Below are positions 1 through 6,948 of a stretch of DNA of 13,044 nt, piece by piece. The DNA is from JAPKZH01 sp964537875 (GTDB taxonomy: Bacteria; Acidobacteriota; Aminicenantia; Aminicenantales; UBA4085). The stretch spans positions 1-13,044 of the forward strand of contig CAZIDN010000087.1 of assembly GCA_964537875.1 (NCBI GenBank). The letters are read 5' to 3'. Made by a program: the position numbers and the translations under genes. Under the pieces are notes generated by a model. It had not been told where the DNA came from. It ran no database searches and saw only the letters and a program-made list of their open reading frames with translations. Within the stretch, counting starts at the first letter, position 1; each line of letters starts with the position of its first letter.

Positions 1-1296
1 GAAATGTATCTCATCCCCGCTTTGGAGAGGAAGATGGGTTCACCGGACGCTTACCATCAGGGGACCCTCGAAACCCGGACATTGTCCATTAAAACGGATC
101 CCGTCCCCAGCTTTTTCCCGGATATTTCCGTAGATGCGGCCTCGCCCGGCCTGATCGAGCCGGGGATGAACCTCTGCACGCTGTCCGTGGCGATCGGAAA
201 CGACCGGCCGACGTATCCGGTGATTTTCGACCAAAATGGAGACGTCCGCTGGTATCTGGATCTATCCAAATACAACGGAGCCTGCCTGCCGTTTGAAAGA
301 ATCAAAAACGGGGATTTCGTTTTTGCCATCGGGGATTCCGTCTATGAATACAGCCTGCTCGGAAAAATGGAGCGCCAAATCACCGTCCCCGGATACAATT
401 TCCATCACGACGTCATCGAATTGCCCACCGGCAATTTCTTGGCGGCCGTCGACAAAGAAGGCACATGGATCGTCAACAGCAATGGTTTCATCCCAAGCCA
501 AGGAGATCAAATGATCGAAATCGACCGCGGGACGGGAACGGTCGTGACGGAGTGGGATCTGCGCAAGGTCTTGGATGTCGCCCGCAACGAGCAAATGAAT
601 TCCAACGGAGACTGGTTTCACATGAACTCCTTTTGGTACAGCCCGAACGACGATTGCTTTATCGTCTCGGGAAGACACCAAGGCATGCTCAAAGTCACCC
701 GGGACAACCGGCTGAAATGGATCTTGGCGGGGCATCTGGGATGGGGGAATTCCGGCTATGACGGATCGGGCTTTGAACTATCTCCCTTTTTGCTGACGGC
801 CGTGGACTCCAACGGCGTCCCCTATGATTCGGCCATTCAAGACGGCTATGTCGCTGGAGATGATTTCGACTGGGCCTGGGGGCCGCATTATCCCGTCATT
901 CTTCCCAACGGCAACATCTTCATATTTGATAACGGAGCGAGAAGGAATTTCCATCCCGGCCGCCCTCACTACTCGAGAGGCGTTGAGTACCGCGTCCATG
1001 AAGACACGATGACCGTGGAGCAGGTTTGGCAGTATGGCCAGGAACGGGGTGAAGAGACGTTCTCCTTGATCATCAGCAACGTCGAATATTTGCCCCTTAC
1101 ACGAAACCGCTTGATCGTGCCCGGAATCGTCGAGAACCCGCCCGACTATTATGCGAAAATTATCGAGGTCACCTATCCTGATAAAATGGTCGTCTTCGAG
1201 GCCACCGTTCATTTCAAGAATCTCCTGGCCGGCGAGCTCAGCGAAAGCCCCTATGACACGATCTACCGCGCCCACCGCATCTCAATCTATCCCTGA
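1..1296 (+). CDS. Arylsulfotransferase (ASST)-like protein, 5' partial
   Basis: An ASST-type beta-propeller protein. Members of this family move sulfate between phenolic compounds using a transient sulfo-histidine. Counting from the ATG at position 4 (430 aa), the family signature residues are visible: a His pair in FHHD (134-135), His206 in DWFHMNS, Arg224-His225 in SGRHQ, and His295 in GPHYP followed by the FDNG motif (308-311). These appear to match the four active-site positions known in E. coli AssT (His252, His356, Arg374, His436). The C-terminal YRAHR (421-425) is also typical. The frame is open to the left edge, no ribosome site or signal peptide is visible, and the family is usually longer, so the true N-terminus is probably outside the window. 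It is the only clear protein gene on the + strand and converges with the - strand genes to its right. Family assignment is firm; the substrate is unknown. Confidence 0.85.
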   Translation, partial: EMYLIPALERKMGSPDAYHQGTLETRTLSIKTDPVPSFFPDISVDAASPGLIEPGMNLCTLSVAIGNDRPTYPVIFDQNGDVRWYLDLSKYNGACLPFERIKNGDFVFAIGDSVYEYSLLGKMERQITVPGYNFHHDVIELPTGNFLAAVDKEGTWIVNSNGFIPSQGDQMIEIDRGTGTVVTEWDLRKVLDVARNEQMNSNGDWFHMNSFWYSPNDDCFIVSGRHQGMLKVTRDNRLKWILAGHLGWGNSGYDGSGFELSPFLLTAVDSNGVPYDSAIQDGYVAGDDFDWAWGPHYPVILPNGNIFIFDNGARRNFHPGRPHYSRGVEYRVHEDTMTVEQVWQYGQERGEETFSLIISNVEYLPLTRNRLIVPGIVENPPDYYAKIIEVTYPDKMVVFEATVHFKNLLAGELSESPYDTIYRAHRISIYP

Positions 1297-1371
1297 GAAA
1301 CCTATAGACGGTCTTTGAATTTCATCGTGCTAGTTTTCTCATGCGCCAAGGAATCTTTTCGCTAAATTTTA

Positions 1372-1380
1372 TGTTATAAT
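1372..1380 (+). promoter_or_regulatory. Extended -10 promoter of candidate small RNA
   Basis: A perfect extended -10 element, TG-T-TATAAT, lies in the convergent gap. TATAAT occupies 1375-1380. No good -35 hexamer is seen 16-18 bp upstream, which is acceptable for extended -10 promoters. The predicted start, about 7 nt downstream, is A1387, which is also the first base of the closing stem of the candidate RNA. Confidence 0.6.
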
Positions 1381-1386
1381 AGAAGC

Positions 1387-1487
1387 ACGGGCGCCCAAGA
1401 AATGTGGCTCTTGGCATTTCGGCCATTTTTCTTGCCCCTTTCTTTTGGCTTGTTTTTCACTCCAAAAGCAAGGCGCCCGTTTTTTTT
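1387..1487 (+). ncRNA. Candidate structured small RNA, unassigned
   Basis: About 100 nt that look like an independent RNA. ACGGGCGCC (1387-1395) pairs perfectly with GGCGCCCGT (1472-1480), and eight T residues follow (1480-1487), so the ends of the molecule close on each other and a U-run terminates it. Inside are two further hairpins: CCAAGA/TCTTGG (1395-1400 with 1409-1414) and CTTTTGG/CCAAAAG (1442-1448 with 1462-1468). An extended -10 promoter places the transcription start at the first base of the closing stem. The 3' strand of the closing stem (CGCCCG, 1474-1479) could instead pair with CGGGCG at 1493-1498, so a switch or attenuator is an alternative reading. I do not see the SRP RNA GGAAGC loop, and the length and shape do not fit 6S RNA. 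No known family is recognised. It could also just be an elaborate terminator for the upstream gene. Confidence 0.5.
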
Positions 1488-1596
1488 CTTCGCGGGCGGG
1501 ACAAGGACCATCTAAGACATCCTCTATTTTTTTCTCCCGGATCCTTCGTTCCGCGGCTTCGAGAGATCTCCTTTTCATCGGCCGGAGAGAAGCGAT
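1488..1596. other. Convergent intergenic remainder, nothing recognised
   Basis: Together with 1297-1386 this is the rest of the 300-nt gap between the sulfotransferase and the metalloprotease-like gene. I see no convincing - strand terminator (no stem followed by a T-run on that strand) and no credible gene. Confidence 0.5.
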
Positions 1597-3174
1597 TTAC
1601 TGCTTGATCTTCGACAGCACCGTCACTTTGATCCGGGCCGGGACGTCTTTGACCTGGATCTTGGGGGCCTTGAGCGTAAAGCCGTTGGTCGTGAACTCGG
1701 CGTCGCAATAAATATCTTCGCCCTCTTTCCGGCTGTAACTTAAACTAAACCCTTTCTCATTCGCCTTAGCCTCGGTGTCGATCCATTTCACGTAATAGAG
1801 TTGATCATGGATGATGGGCGTCTTCCGGCCCTCGAAGAGAACGTCCTGAATCTTGATTTTATCTATACCATCCGGATAGATGTTGATGAGGCCGATCCTG
1901 AAGGCCTCGCCCGACGATTTGGGGAGGACATATTCCTGAGTTGGCTTGAAATTCAAGATATAGACGCGGCCCTTGCGCTCTTGAATCATCTTGAGGGCGT
2001 CATCCCTTTTTTGGATCAGCTTTGTATGCTTGTCCGTGATTTCTCCGACGGGGTATCGATCTTTAAGCCCTTCGGCGATTTTCTCTTTTTCCTCTTTGCT
2101 GAGGCCGAGGGACTCGCTGATCGCCTGGTCCAACAATTTATTCTTTTGGAAGAAATCGGTCTGCCAGCCGGGAAAATAGCGCGTCAGGAGAAGCGCCTGG
2201 AAGCAGCCGAAGGCATAGCATTTCATCCTGGCGTCCATGCTTTCCGCCCGGCTGCTCTTCAGTGAAGCCAACTTCTCTTTGAGGTAATGATCGATGTTCT
2301 TGAAACCAAGAAAATAAAGATCCTCACTTTGGGTCAACTGCGGTTTGTATCCATTTTTCATCAGCTCAAGGGCCATGGCCTCGGCATAGACGGCCGTTCC
2401 CTCCATGAGGTCGTCCTCGGACTCCTGGTTCTGCTCCGCCTCAGTCAGGCTCTTGCGCTTGAGCATCCGCGCCGCCAGAAAATCCTTGAGATACTCTTTG
2501 GCTTTATCCGCGGCTGATTCCAAGTAGGCTTTTTCCAGGGCCATCCCCTCAATCTCGGCATAGATGGCGCAGTTGGCGTCGGTGTTGGCCCGGAGGTTCC
2601 CATAGCGATAGCGATAGACCTCCCTCTGGAAGCAGTGAAAAAGCTCATGGATATCGATGAGAATTTGTTTTTCGGAGGCCGTTCTCAACTCTTTCGGCAC
2701 AGGCTCAGTGGCCTCCGCCTTGGCTTCTTTCTTCGGTTCCTCCATGGAAATCGGCCCGATGCGCAGGTCGACGATCTGGACCTGCTTGTCCTTGCCAAAG
2801 GGGAGAATGCCGCCGCCGCCGCTCAGAGGCTGCTTCAGCTCCAGGGGAATTTCCTTGCGGCGGTCCACGTAGATCTTCTTCCCCCTCGGTTCCACCCCGG
2901 GCACGAGCTCAAACCCATCGGTGGGGCTGGGATGTCCGACGAGCAATTGGATGCCGTTGGGATAGCTGATGCGGAAAGGGACATTCGCGTAGTTTTTCCA
3001 TCCCGGCCAGATTTTTTCTGCAAACTGGTCCAGGATGTTCCAGGTCTCCTCGATCCGCTTCATGTCGATCTTCATGTAATCGGGCAGGGTGTATTGGGCA
3101 AAAAGCGGCAAGGAGGTCGCCATGAAGAAGCTTAAAAGAACGAGTCCAATCCGTTTGGTTATTTTTTGGTTCAT
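1597..3174 (-). CDS. Exported HExxH metalloprotease-like protein
   Basis: A 525-aa protein not recognised as a named family. The N-terminus has charged residues, a hydrophobic core and a likely signal-peptidase site after LFA (residue 26), so it is exported. HELFH at 176-180 is a classic zinc-binding HExxH motif. Two later stretches, EIEGMALEKA (from about 207) and MEGTAVYAE (from about 257), both look like the EG-x-A motif that supplies the third zinc ligand in gluzincin-type peptidases. A Gly-rich patch lies near residue 120. The start is placed at 3174 because the signal peptide begins there and GAGGAG sits 8 nt upstream; the longer frame back to 3243 adds 23 charged residues and overlaps the upstream gene. 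It lies 10 nt after the DUF4412-like gene, so the two are almost certainly co-transcribed. The protease role is inferred from motifs only. Confidence 0.7.
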   Translation of the reverse strand: MNQKITKRIGLVLLSFFMATSLPLFAQYTLPDYMKIDMKRIEETWNILDQFAEKIWPGWKNYANVPFRISYPNGIQLLVGHPSPTDGFELVPGVEPRGKKIYVDRRKEIPLELKQPLSGGGGILPFGKDKQVQIVDLRIGPISMEEPKKEAKAEATEPVPKELRTASEKQILIDIHELFHCFQREVYRYRYGNLRANTDANCAIYAEIEGMALEKAYLESAADKAKEYLKDFLAARMLKRKSLTEAEQNQESEDDLMEGTAVYAEAMALELMKNGYKPQLTQSEDLYFLGFKNIDHYLKEKLASLKSSRAESMDARMKCYAFGCFQALLLTRYFPGWQTDFFQKNKLLDQAISESLGLSKEEKEKIAEGLKDRYPVGEITDKHTKLIQKRDDALKMIQERKGRVYILNFKPTQEYVLPKSSGEAFRIGLINIYPDGIDKIKIQDVLFEGRKTPIIHDQLYYVKWIDTEAKANEKGFSLSYSRKEGEDIYCDAEFTTNGFTLKAPKIQVKDVPARIKVTVLSKIKQ

Positions 3175-3184
3175 GGCCTTCTCC

Positions 3185-3919
3185 TCAGCGGACATAAAGC
3201 TCTTCTCTCGTCTTGACCTTTTGCATCCCTTCCGGGACCTCATAGATGTTCGGCGGGGGCGGCGCGATTTCCGCTTTCACTAGTTTGGTAACCATGACGA
3301 TCGTAGGGGCAATCGGAAGCTCGGAGGTATAGACACTTTTAACGACAAGGCCGCTTTTCAACTCCGGTGTCCCCTCGTAAATCTTCAGCCACTTGGCATC
3401 CAGGTTGGGCTTGGTCACTAAGTCATAGTAGCGTTTGAAGTTGATGGGTACGTCCTCTGACACCCACATCTCACGGACTTCTTCGGCATAATCGGCGTCC
3501 CCTTGAGCGACGATTTTCCGGCATTTCCTGCCGTCTATAGTCTCCGTCTCAGCGGCTTTCTTAAGCGTCCAGCCGTAGGAGGGCTCGTAGTTGAAGCCAT
3601 ATTCCTGGATCCTGAAGGGCTTTTCCTCTTGGGGCTTTGGCCCGGAAGGCGTACCCAAATCTTCCTCGAGATACTTTTTCTGGGGGACGATGACGGTCCA
3701 TCGTTTTTTCAAATCGTACCGGATAATGATGATGACAACGCCATCCTTGATACAGACTTTATCTTCCCCCATCCATACTTCTGATGTCCGTGGCGGCGTG
3801 GTTCGACCCATGTAAGTCCTGCTGGATTCCTGGACGATATGGTCATCAGCCAGAGCCATCGCCGCGGGAAGGCAGGCAAGGAGTAAGGCATAAAACCCGA
3901 TAACCTGGCGAGCTTTCAT
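3185..3919 (-). CDS. Exported DUF4412-like / LolA-fold protein
   Basis: A 244-aa protein with a signal peptide (cleavage probably after MALA, residue 24). The body resembles DUF4412 and other LolA-like half-barrel periplasmic proteins: a 'substrate-record' strand (DKVCIKDG, about 53-60), a strand ending in QKKYLEE (80-86), the TIDGRKCRKI segment (about 127-136), a MWVSEDVPI strand (about 151-159), and a final EVPEGMQKV (about 228-236) like the 'iPaGy' ending of that family. The start is supported by a near-perfect AAGGAGG five bases upstream of the ATG. It is the first gene of a pair with the metalloprotease-like gene. The exact role of DUF4412 proteins is not established; handling of lipids or other hydrophobic ligands in the envelope is only a guess from the fold. 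Confidence 0.65.
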   Translation of the reverse strand: MKARQVIGFYALLLACLPAAMALADDHIVQESSRTYMGRTTPPRTSEVWMGEDKVCIKDGVVIIIIRYDLKKRWTVIVPQKKYLEEDLGTPSGPKPQEEKPFRIQEYGFNYEPSYGWTLKKAAETETIDGRKCRKIVAQGDADYAEEVREMWVSEDVPINFKRYYDLVTKPNLDAKWLKIYEGTPELKSGLVVKSVYTSELPIAPTIVMVTKLVKAEIAPPPPNIYEVPEGMQKVKTREELYVR

Positions 3920-3980
3920 ATTGCCCTCCTTCTCAAATGTTCTTGAATAATATCATATCCTTCCTTACCGAACTTTCGGG

Positions 3981-4004
3981 AAAATAGGACCGTCCCCTTT
4001 TTTG
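3981..4004. repeat. GGGGACGGTCC-type repeat-like motif
   Basis: A short near-palindrome (GGACCGTCC) flanked by A and T runs, located just past the kinase stop and ahead of the DUF4412-like gene. Read on the - strand it is AAAAAAGGGGACGGTCC followed by an A/T tract. From memory this resembles dispersed GGGGAC...-type repeats found near REP-associated tyrosine transposases in many genomes. Only one copy is visible here, so repeat status is not shown by this window. Confidence 0.3.
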
Positions 4005-4005
4005 G

Positions 4006-6816
4006 CTACCGGTGTCTGTTGATCGATAAATCTCCGACCCAGATATCGCTCTCGTATTTCGCTAAGGTGAAGTAAAAGCGTTCTCCATCGGTCGCGAACT
4101 CGGGGCGGCTGGAATGTCGAGCCGGGTCGTCGAACCGGACGATAAGCTTCGGTTTTCCCCCGGAGACCGGAACGGACCAGAAGCTGGCGCGATTATCAGC
4201 ATTATAAGCCATATAATATAGTGTCTGGCCATCCTTCGACCATGCGGGATACAGCGGCGTTGGCAGGATCGCCGAATTCCCGCCTTCAACGAGTGAGCGC
4301 GGTTCACCTCCCTTCGCCGGGATGATCCAAAGGCCTTGGCTGTTCGTATAAGCGATCAGCCCGCCATCGGGAGCCCACTTACAGGGTTGGGAGGCTCCAT
4401 TCGAAGTTAGTTGACGAGGCGCTCCCCATTTCGCATTCTTATTTTCTCGGGAAATCAAAAAGAGCTCACCGCGACCGGTTTTTGCAGATGTAAATACAAG
4501 GTGCATGCCGTCCGGAGACCAATCAGGGTAGGATTCAGAGGCAGGATCGTCGGTCAACTGCTGAAACCGGCTCCCATCGGCCATCATCAAGGCAAGATCC
4601 CGATTCCCTTTTCTCCATGAATAGAAAGCAATTTCCTTGCCGTCGGGCGACCAGGCGGGCAGGAATTCGTCGCTCGGGTCATTCGTGAGCTGCTCGGCTT
4701 CTCCTCCGCCAACCGGCATTTTGTAAATATCCTGATTTCCATTCAAGTTCGAGTCGTAGGCCAGCCACTTGCCGTCCCGAGAAATGCCGATGCTCTCAAT
4801 GGTCTGATTGCCCGTTGTCACCGGCTGCGCTTCCGAAACCGAGATCGGCCCGTCTTCTGGAATTCTGATCGACCAGATGTTCGCCGTATGGGTAAATTGG
4901 GAATAGGCTAATCTGTCACCGGCTGAGGAAAGGGTTATCGTATGGGCATTGAGGCCGGTCGTCAGCCGAACGGAAGGCCTCAGTGGCTTTCCCGAAGAGT
5001 CAAGTGAGGCAAGAAACACATCGCGCCCTCCCTTTTCATTGGAAACATAAAGGAGATGCCTCCCGTCGGGCATCCAGGCCGGACTGACGTTCAGAGATTT
5101 GTCATCGGTCACTCGGACCGGATCCCCGCCTTTCGCGGAAACCACGCAGATCGAAGATGGTGCGATATTGCCGATATGAGGTACGCCAAATAAGAAACTC
5201 GGATTTCCTAGCACATATGCGATTTTCGATCCATCCGGTGACCAGCACAATGAATATGGCCATGGATACGGATAAGCTGTTTCGGCTATTTTTCTCGGTT
5301 CGCCTCCATCCAATGAAAAGAGGAAAATGCTTTTATCGAGATTATAAGCGATTTGCTTGCCGTCTGGAGACCAGGCAGAGCAATAAACCGTTTGCCCCGG
5401 CGATACCTCGACCAATTTTTTAGGGATGCCGCCAAGAGCGGGGACAACATAGATCGAGCTTTGAGATCGAAATGAGATCTGAGTTCCGTCAGGTGACCAT
5501 TGCGGCCAGCGGGAGTCATTGGGGATGCGTTCGGTGAGGGAAATCGGCCGCCCTCCCGCTATCTGTCGAACATAGAGCGACATTTTGCCGGATGGACGTG
5601 CGACGTAGGCGATCATTTTTCCATCGGGCGAGATGGCCGGGTCGATTTCCAGGCCGGGATCATGGGTGATCTGCTGCATCCTGCCGATTTTAACCTCGAA
5701 TATCTCAGGGCCGGCGCGAAAGAGAAAGTAGGCCGCGATCGCCAGGAGAATAATAAGAACCGACGCCGGAAGGACAAGCTTCTTCAAGCTAAACTTAACC
5801 GTTATCTCCTTTGAGGTCATCGGCTTTCGTTTAAGAATGGCCCGCTCGGCGATGGGGATACCTTTCTCGATAGTTTCGAGGTCGGCACGGAGCTCGTCGG
5901 CCGACTGATACCTTTCTTCTCTGACTTTCTCCAGACATTTTAGGACGAGCCGGCTCAGGCCCTCGGGAATTTGAGGATTGATCTCTCTCGGATCCCCGGG
6001 AATTTCGCCTTTATGCTTCATTCCCACGGCAAAGGGCGTATCCCCCTCGAACGGCACCCGGCCGGTCAGCATCTCATAGAGGATAATGCCCAGGGAATAT
6101 ATATCAGAGCGCAAGTCGACGTCCTTGCCCTCCACCTGCTCGGGAGACATATATTCGGGGGTTCCGATGATTGTTCCCGCGCCGGTCATGCCCTTCGTTT
6201 CGATCGAACGGGCGATCCCGAAATCCATGATCCGGACATTGCCGTCGCGGTCGATCATGATGTTCGACGGTTTGAGGTCGCGGTGGACAGTTCCGTGCCG
6301 GTGAGCCTCGGCGAGGCCGTCGCAGATCTGCTCGGCGATGATGATCGCCGTCCCCACGCCCAGCTGATGCGACATCCGGATCATGTTCCTCAGGTCTTCA
6401 CCCGGGACATATTCCATCGTGAAGTAGTAGAGGCCCGCATCCCTGCCCAGGTCGTACATCCGGCAGATATTCTTGTGGGAGATATCGCGGGCCACCTTCA
6501 GTTCGTTCCTGAACCGCTCGATAGAGTTTTTGTCCGGCGCGATCTCGGGCTTGAGTAGCTTCAGGGCGACCTTGGCGTTTATCTCTTTGTCAAAAACTTT
6601 ATAGACCCTGCCCATGCCCCCTTTGCCCAGTTCTTCGATGACCTGGAAGCGGCCGGCGAAGGTTGAGCCGGGGGTGAGTTCTTCCTTGGGAATCTGCAGG
6701 GTTTCAGTAGCGTAGATATGGATATCTTTGGTTTTTGGGAGCTCTGTCCCGCATTCGGCGCAAAAGCGGGACGTATCGGGATTGTCAATCCGGCACTTCG
6801 GGCACTTGACGGCCAT
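4006..6816 (-). CDS. Membrane Ser/Thr protein kinase with zinc ribbon and PD40 propeller
   Basis: A 936-aa PknB-type (Hanks) kinase. Domains in order: zinc ribbon with CPKC and CAEC (Cys5, 8, 19, 22); kinase domain about 56-320 with Gly loop GKGGMGRV (64-71), catalytic Lys86 in VALK, HRDLKPSN (178-185), DFG (198-200) and a GTPEYMSPEQ activation-segment end (218-227); one transmembrane helix (about 347-366); then about twelve PD40/TolB-like repeats of the WSPDGxxIAY type to the end, probably two six-bladed propellers. All catalytic residues are present. The kinase and zinc ribbon should be cytoplasmic and the propeller periplasmic, where it may sense or bind ligands. The ATG at 6816 is preferred: it has an AAGGGG site, and the longer start at 6855 would lie inside the promoter spacer. 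It stands alone in its own transcription unit. Its target is unknown. Confidence 0.92.
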   Translation of the reverse strand: MAVKCPKCRIDNPDTSRFCAECGTELPKTKDIHIYATETLQIPKEELTPGSTFAGRFQVIEELGKGGMGRVYKVFDKEINAKVALKLLKPEIAPDKNSIERFRNELKVARDISHKNICRMYDLGRDAGLYYFTMEYVPGEDLRNMIRMSHQLGVGTAIIIAEQICDGLAEAHRHGTVHRDLKPSNIMIDRDGNVRIMDFGIARSIETKGMTGAGTIIGTPEYMSPEQVEGKDVDLRSDIYSLGIILYEMLTGRVPFEGDTPFAVGMKHKGEIPGDPREINPQIPEGLSRLVLKCLEKVREERYQSADELRADLETIEKGIPIAERAILKRKPMTSKEITVKFSLKKLVLPASVLIILLAIAAYFLFRAGPEIFEVKIGRMQQITHDPGLEIDPAISPDGKMIAYVARPSGKMSLYVRQIAGGRPISLTERIPNDSRWPQWSPDGTQISFRSQSSIYVVPALGGIPKKLVEVSPGQTVYCSAWSPDGKQIAYNLDKSIFLFSLDGGEPRKIAETAYPYPWPYSLCWSPDGSKIAYVLGNPSFLFGVPHIGNIAPSSICVVSAKGGDPVRVTDDKSLNVSPAWMPDGRHLLYVSNEKGGRDVFLASLDSSGKPLRPSVRLTTGLNAHTITLSSAGDRLAYSQFTHTANIWSIRIPEDGPISVSEAQPVTTGNQTIESIGISRDGKWLAYDSNLNGNQDIYKMPVGGGEAEQLTNDPSDEFLPAWSPDGKEIAFYSWRKGNRDLALMMADGSRFQQLTDDPASESYPDWSPDGMHLVFTSAKTGRGELFLISRENKNAKWGAPRQLTSNGASQPCKWAPDGGLIAYTNSQGLWIIPAKGGEPRSLVEGGNSAILPTPLYPAWSKDGQTLYYMAYNADNRASFWSVPVSGGKPKLIVRFDDPARHSSRPEFATDGERFYFTLAKYESDIWVGDLSINRHR

Positions 6817-6845
6817 TGCTGACCCCTTCTCTCTGGGATGGCTAA

Positions 6846-6874
6846 AGATTAGCAAGGAATGGCGGCAGAGTCAA
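6846..6874 (-). promoter_or_regulatory. Sigma70-type promoter of the kinase gene
   Basis: On the - strand, TTGACT (6869-6874), a 17-bp spacer and TAATCT (6846-6851). The predicted transcript starts near 6839, giving a leader of about 23 nt with the AAGGGG ribosome site before the ATG at 6816. Confidence 0.65.
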
Positions 6875-6914
6875 CTGGGCTGAAATCCGAACCCCGACAA
6901 TACGAATCTGGAAC

Positions 6915-6948
6915 AAAGACCCCTCCCCGTGTCACGCCGGCCGTCTTT
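6915..6948 (-). terminator. Weak inverted repeat after the M28 gene
   Basis: AAAGAC (from 6948 on the - strand) and GTCTTT (to 6915) can pair around a G/C-rich interior that only pairs partly, and the tail has few T residues. It overlaps the stop codon of the peptidase gene. Could be an imperfect terminator. Confidence 0.25.

Noticed and set aside
1387..1487. SRP RNA or 6S RNA
   Set aside because: The SRP GGAAGC loop is absent and the molecule is too short and wrongly shaped for 6S RNA.
1369..1578. 69-aa - strand frame in the convergent gap
   Set aside because: Low-complexity basic peptide over the candidate RNA, with no ribosome site.
5971..6558. 195-aa + strand frame opposite the kinase
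   Set aside because: Antisense to the kinase catalytic domain; no motif of its own.
6853..6855. Upstream ATG for the kinase
   Set aside because: It lies inside the spacer of the likely promoter, and the ATG at 6816 has a ribosome site.
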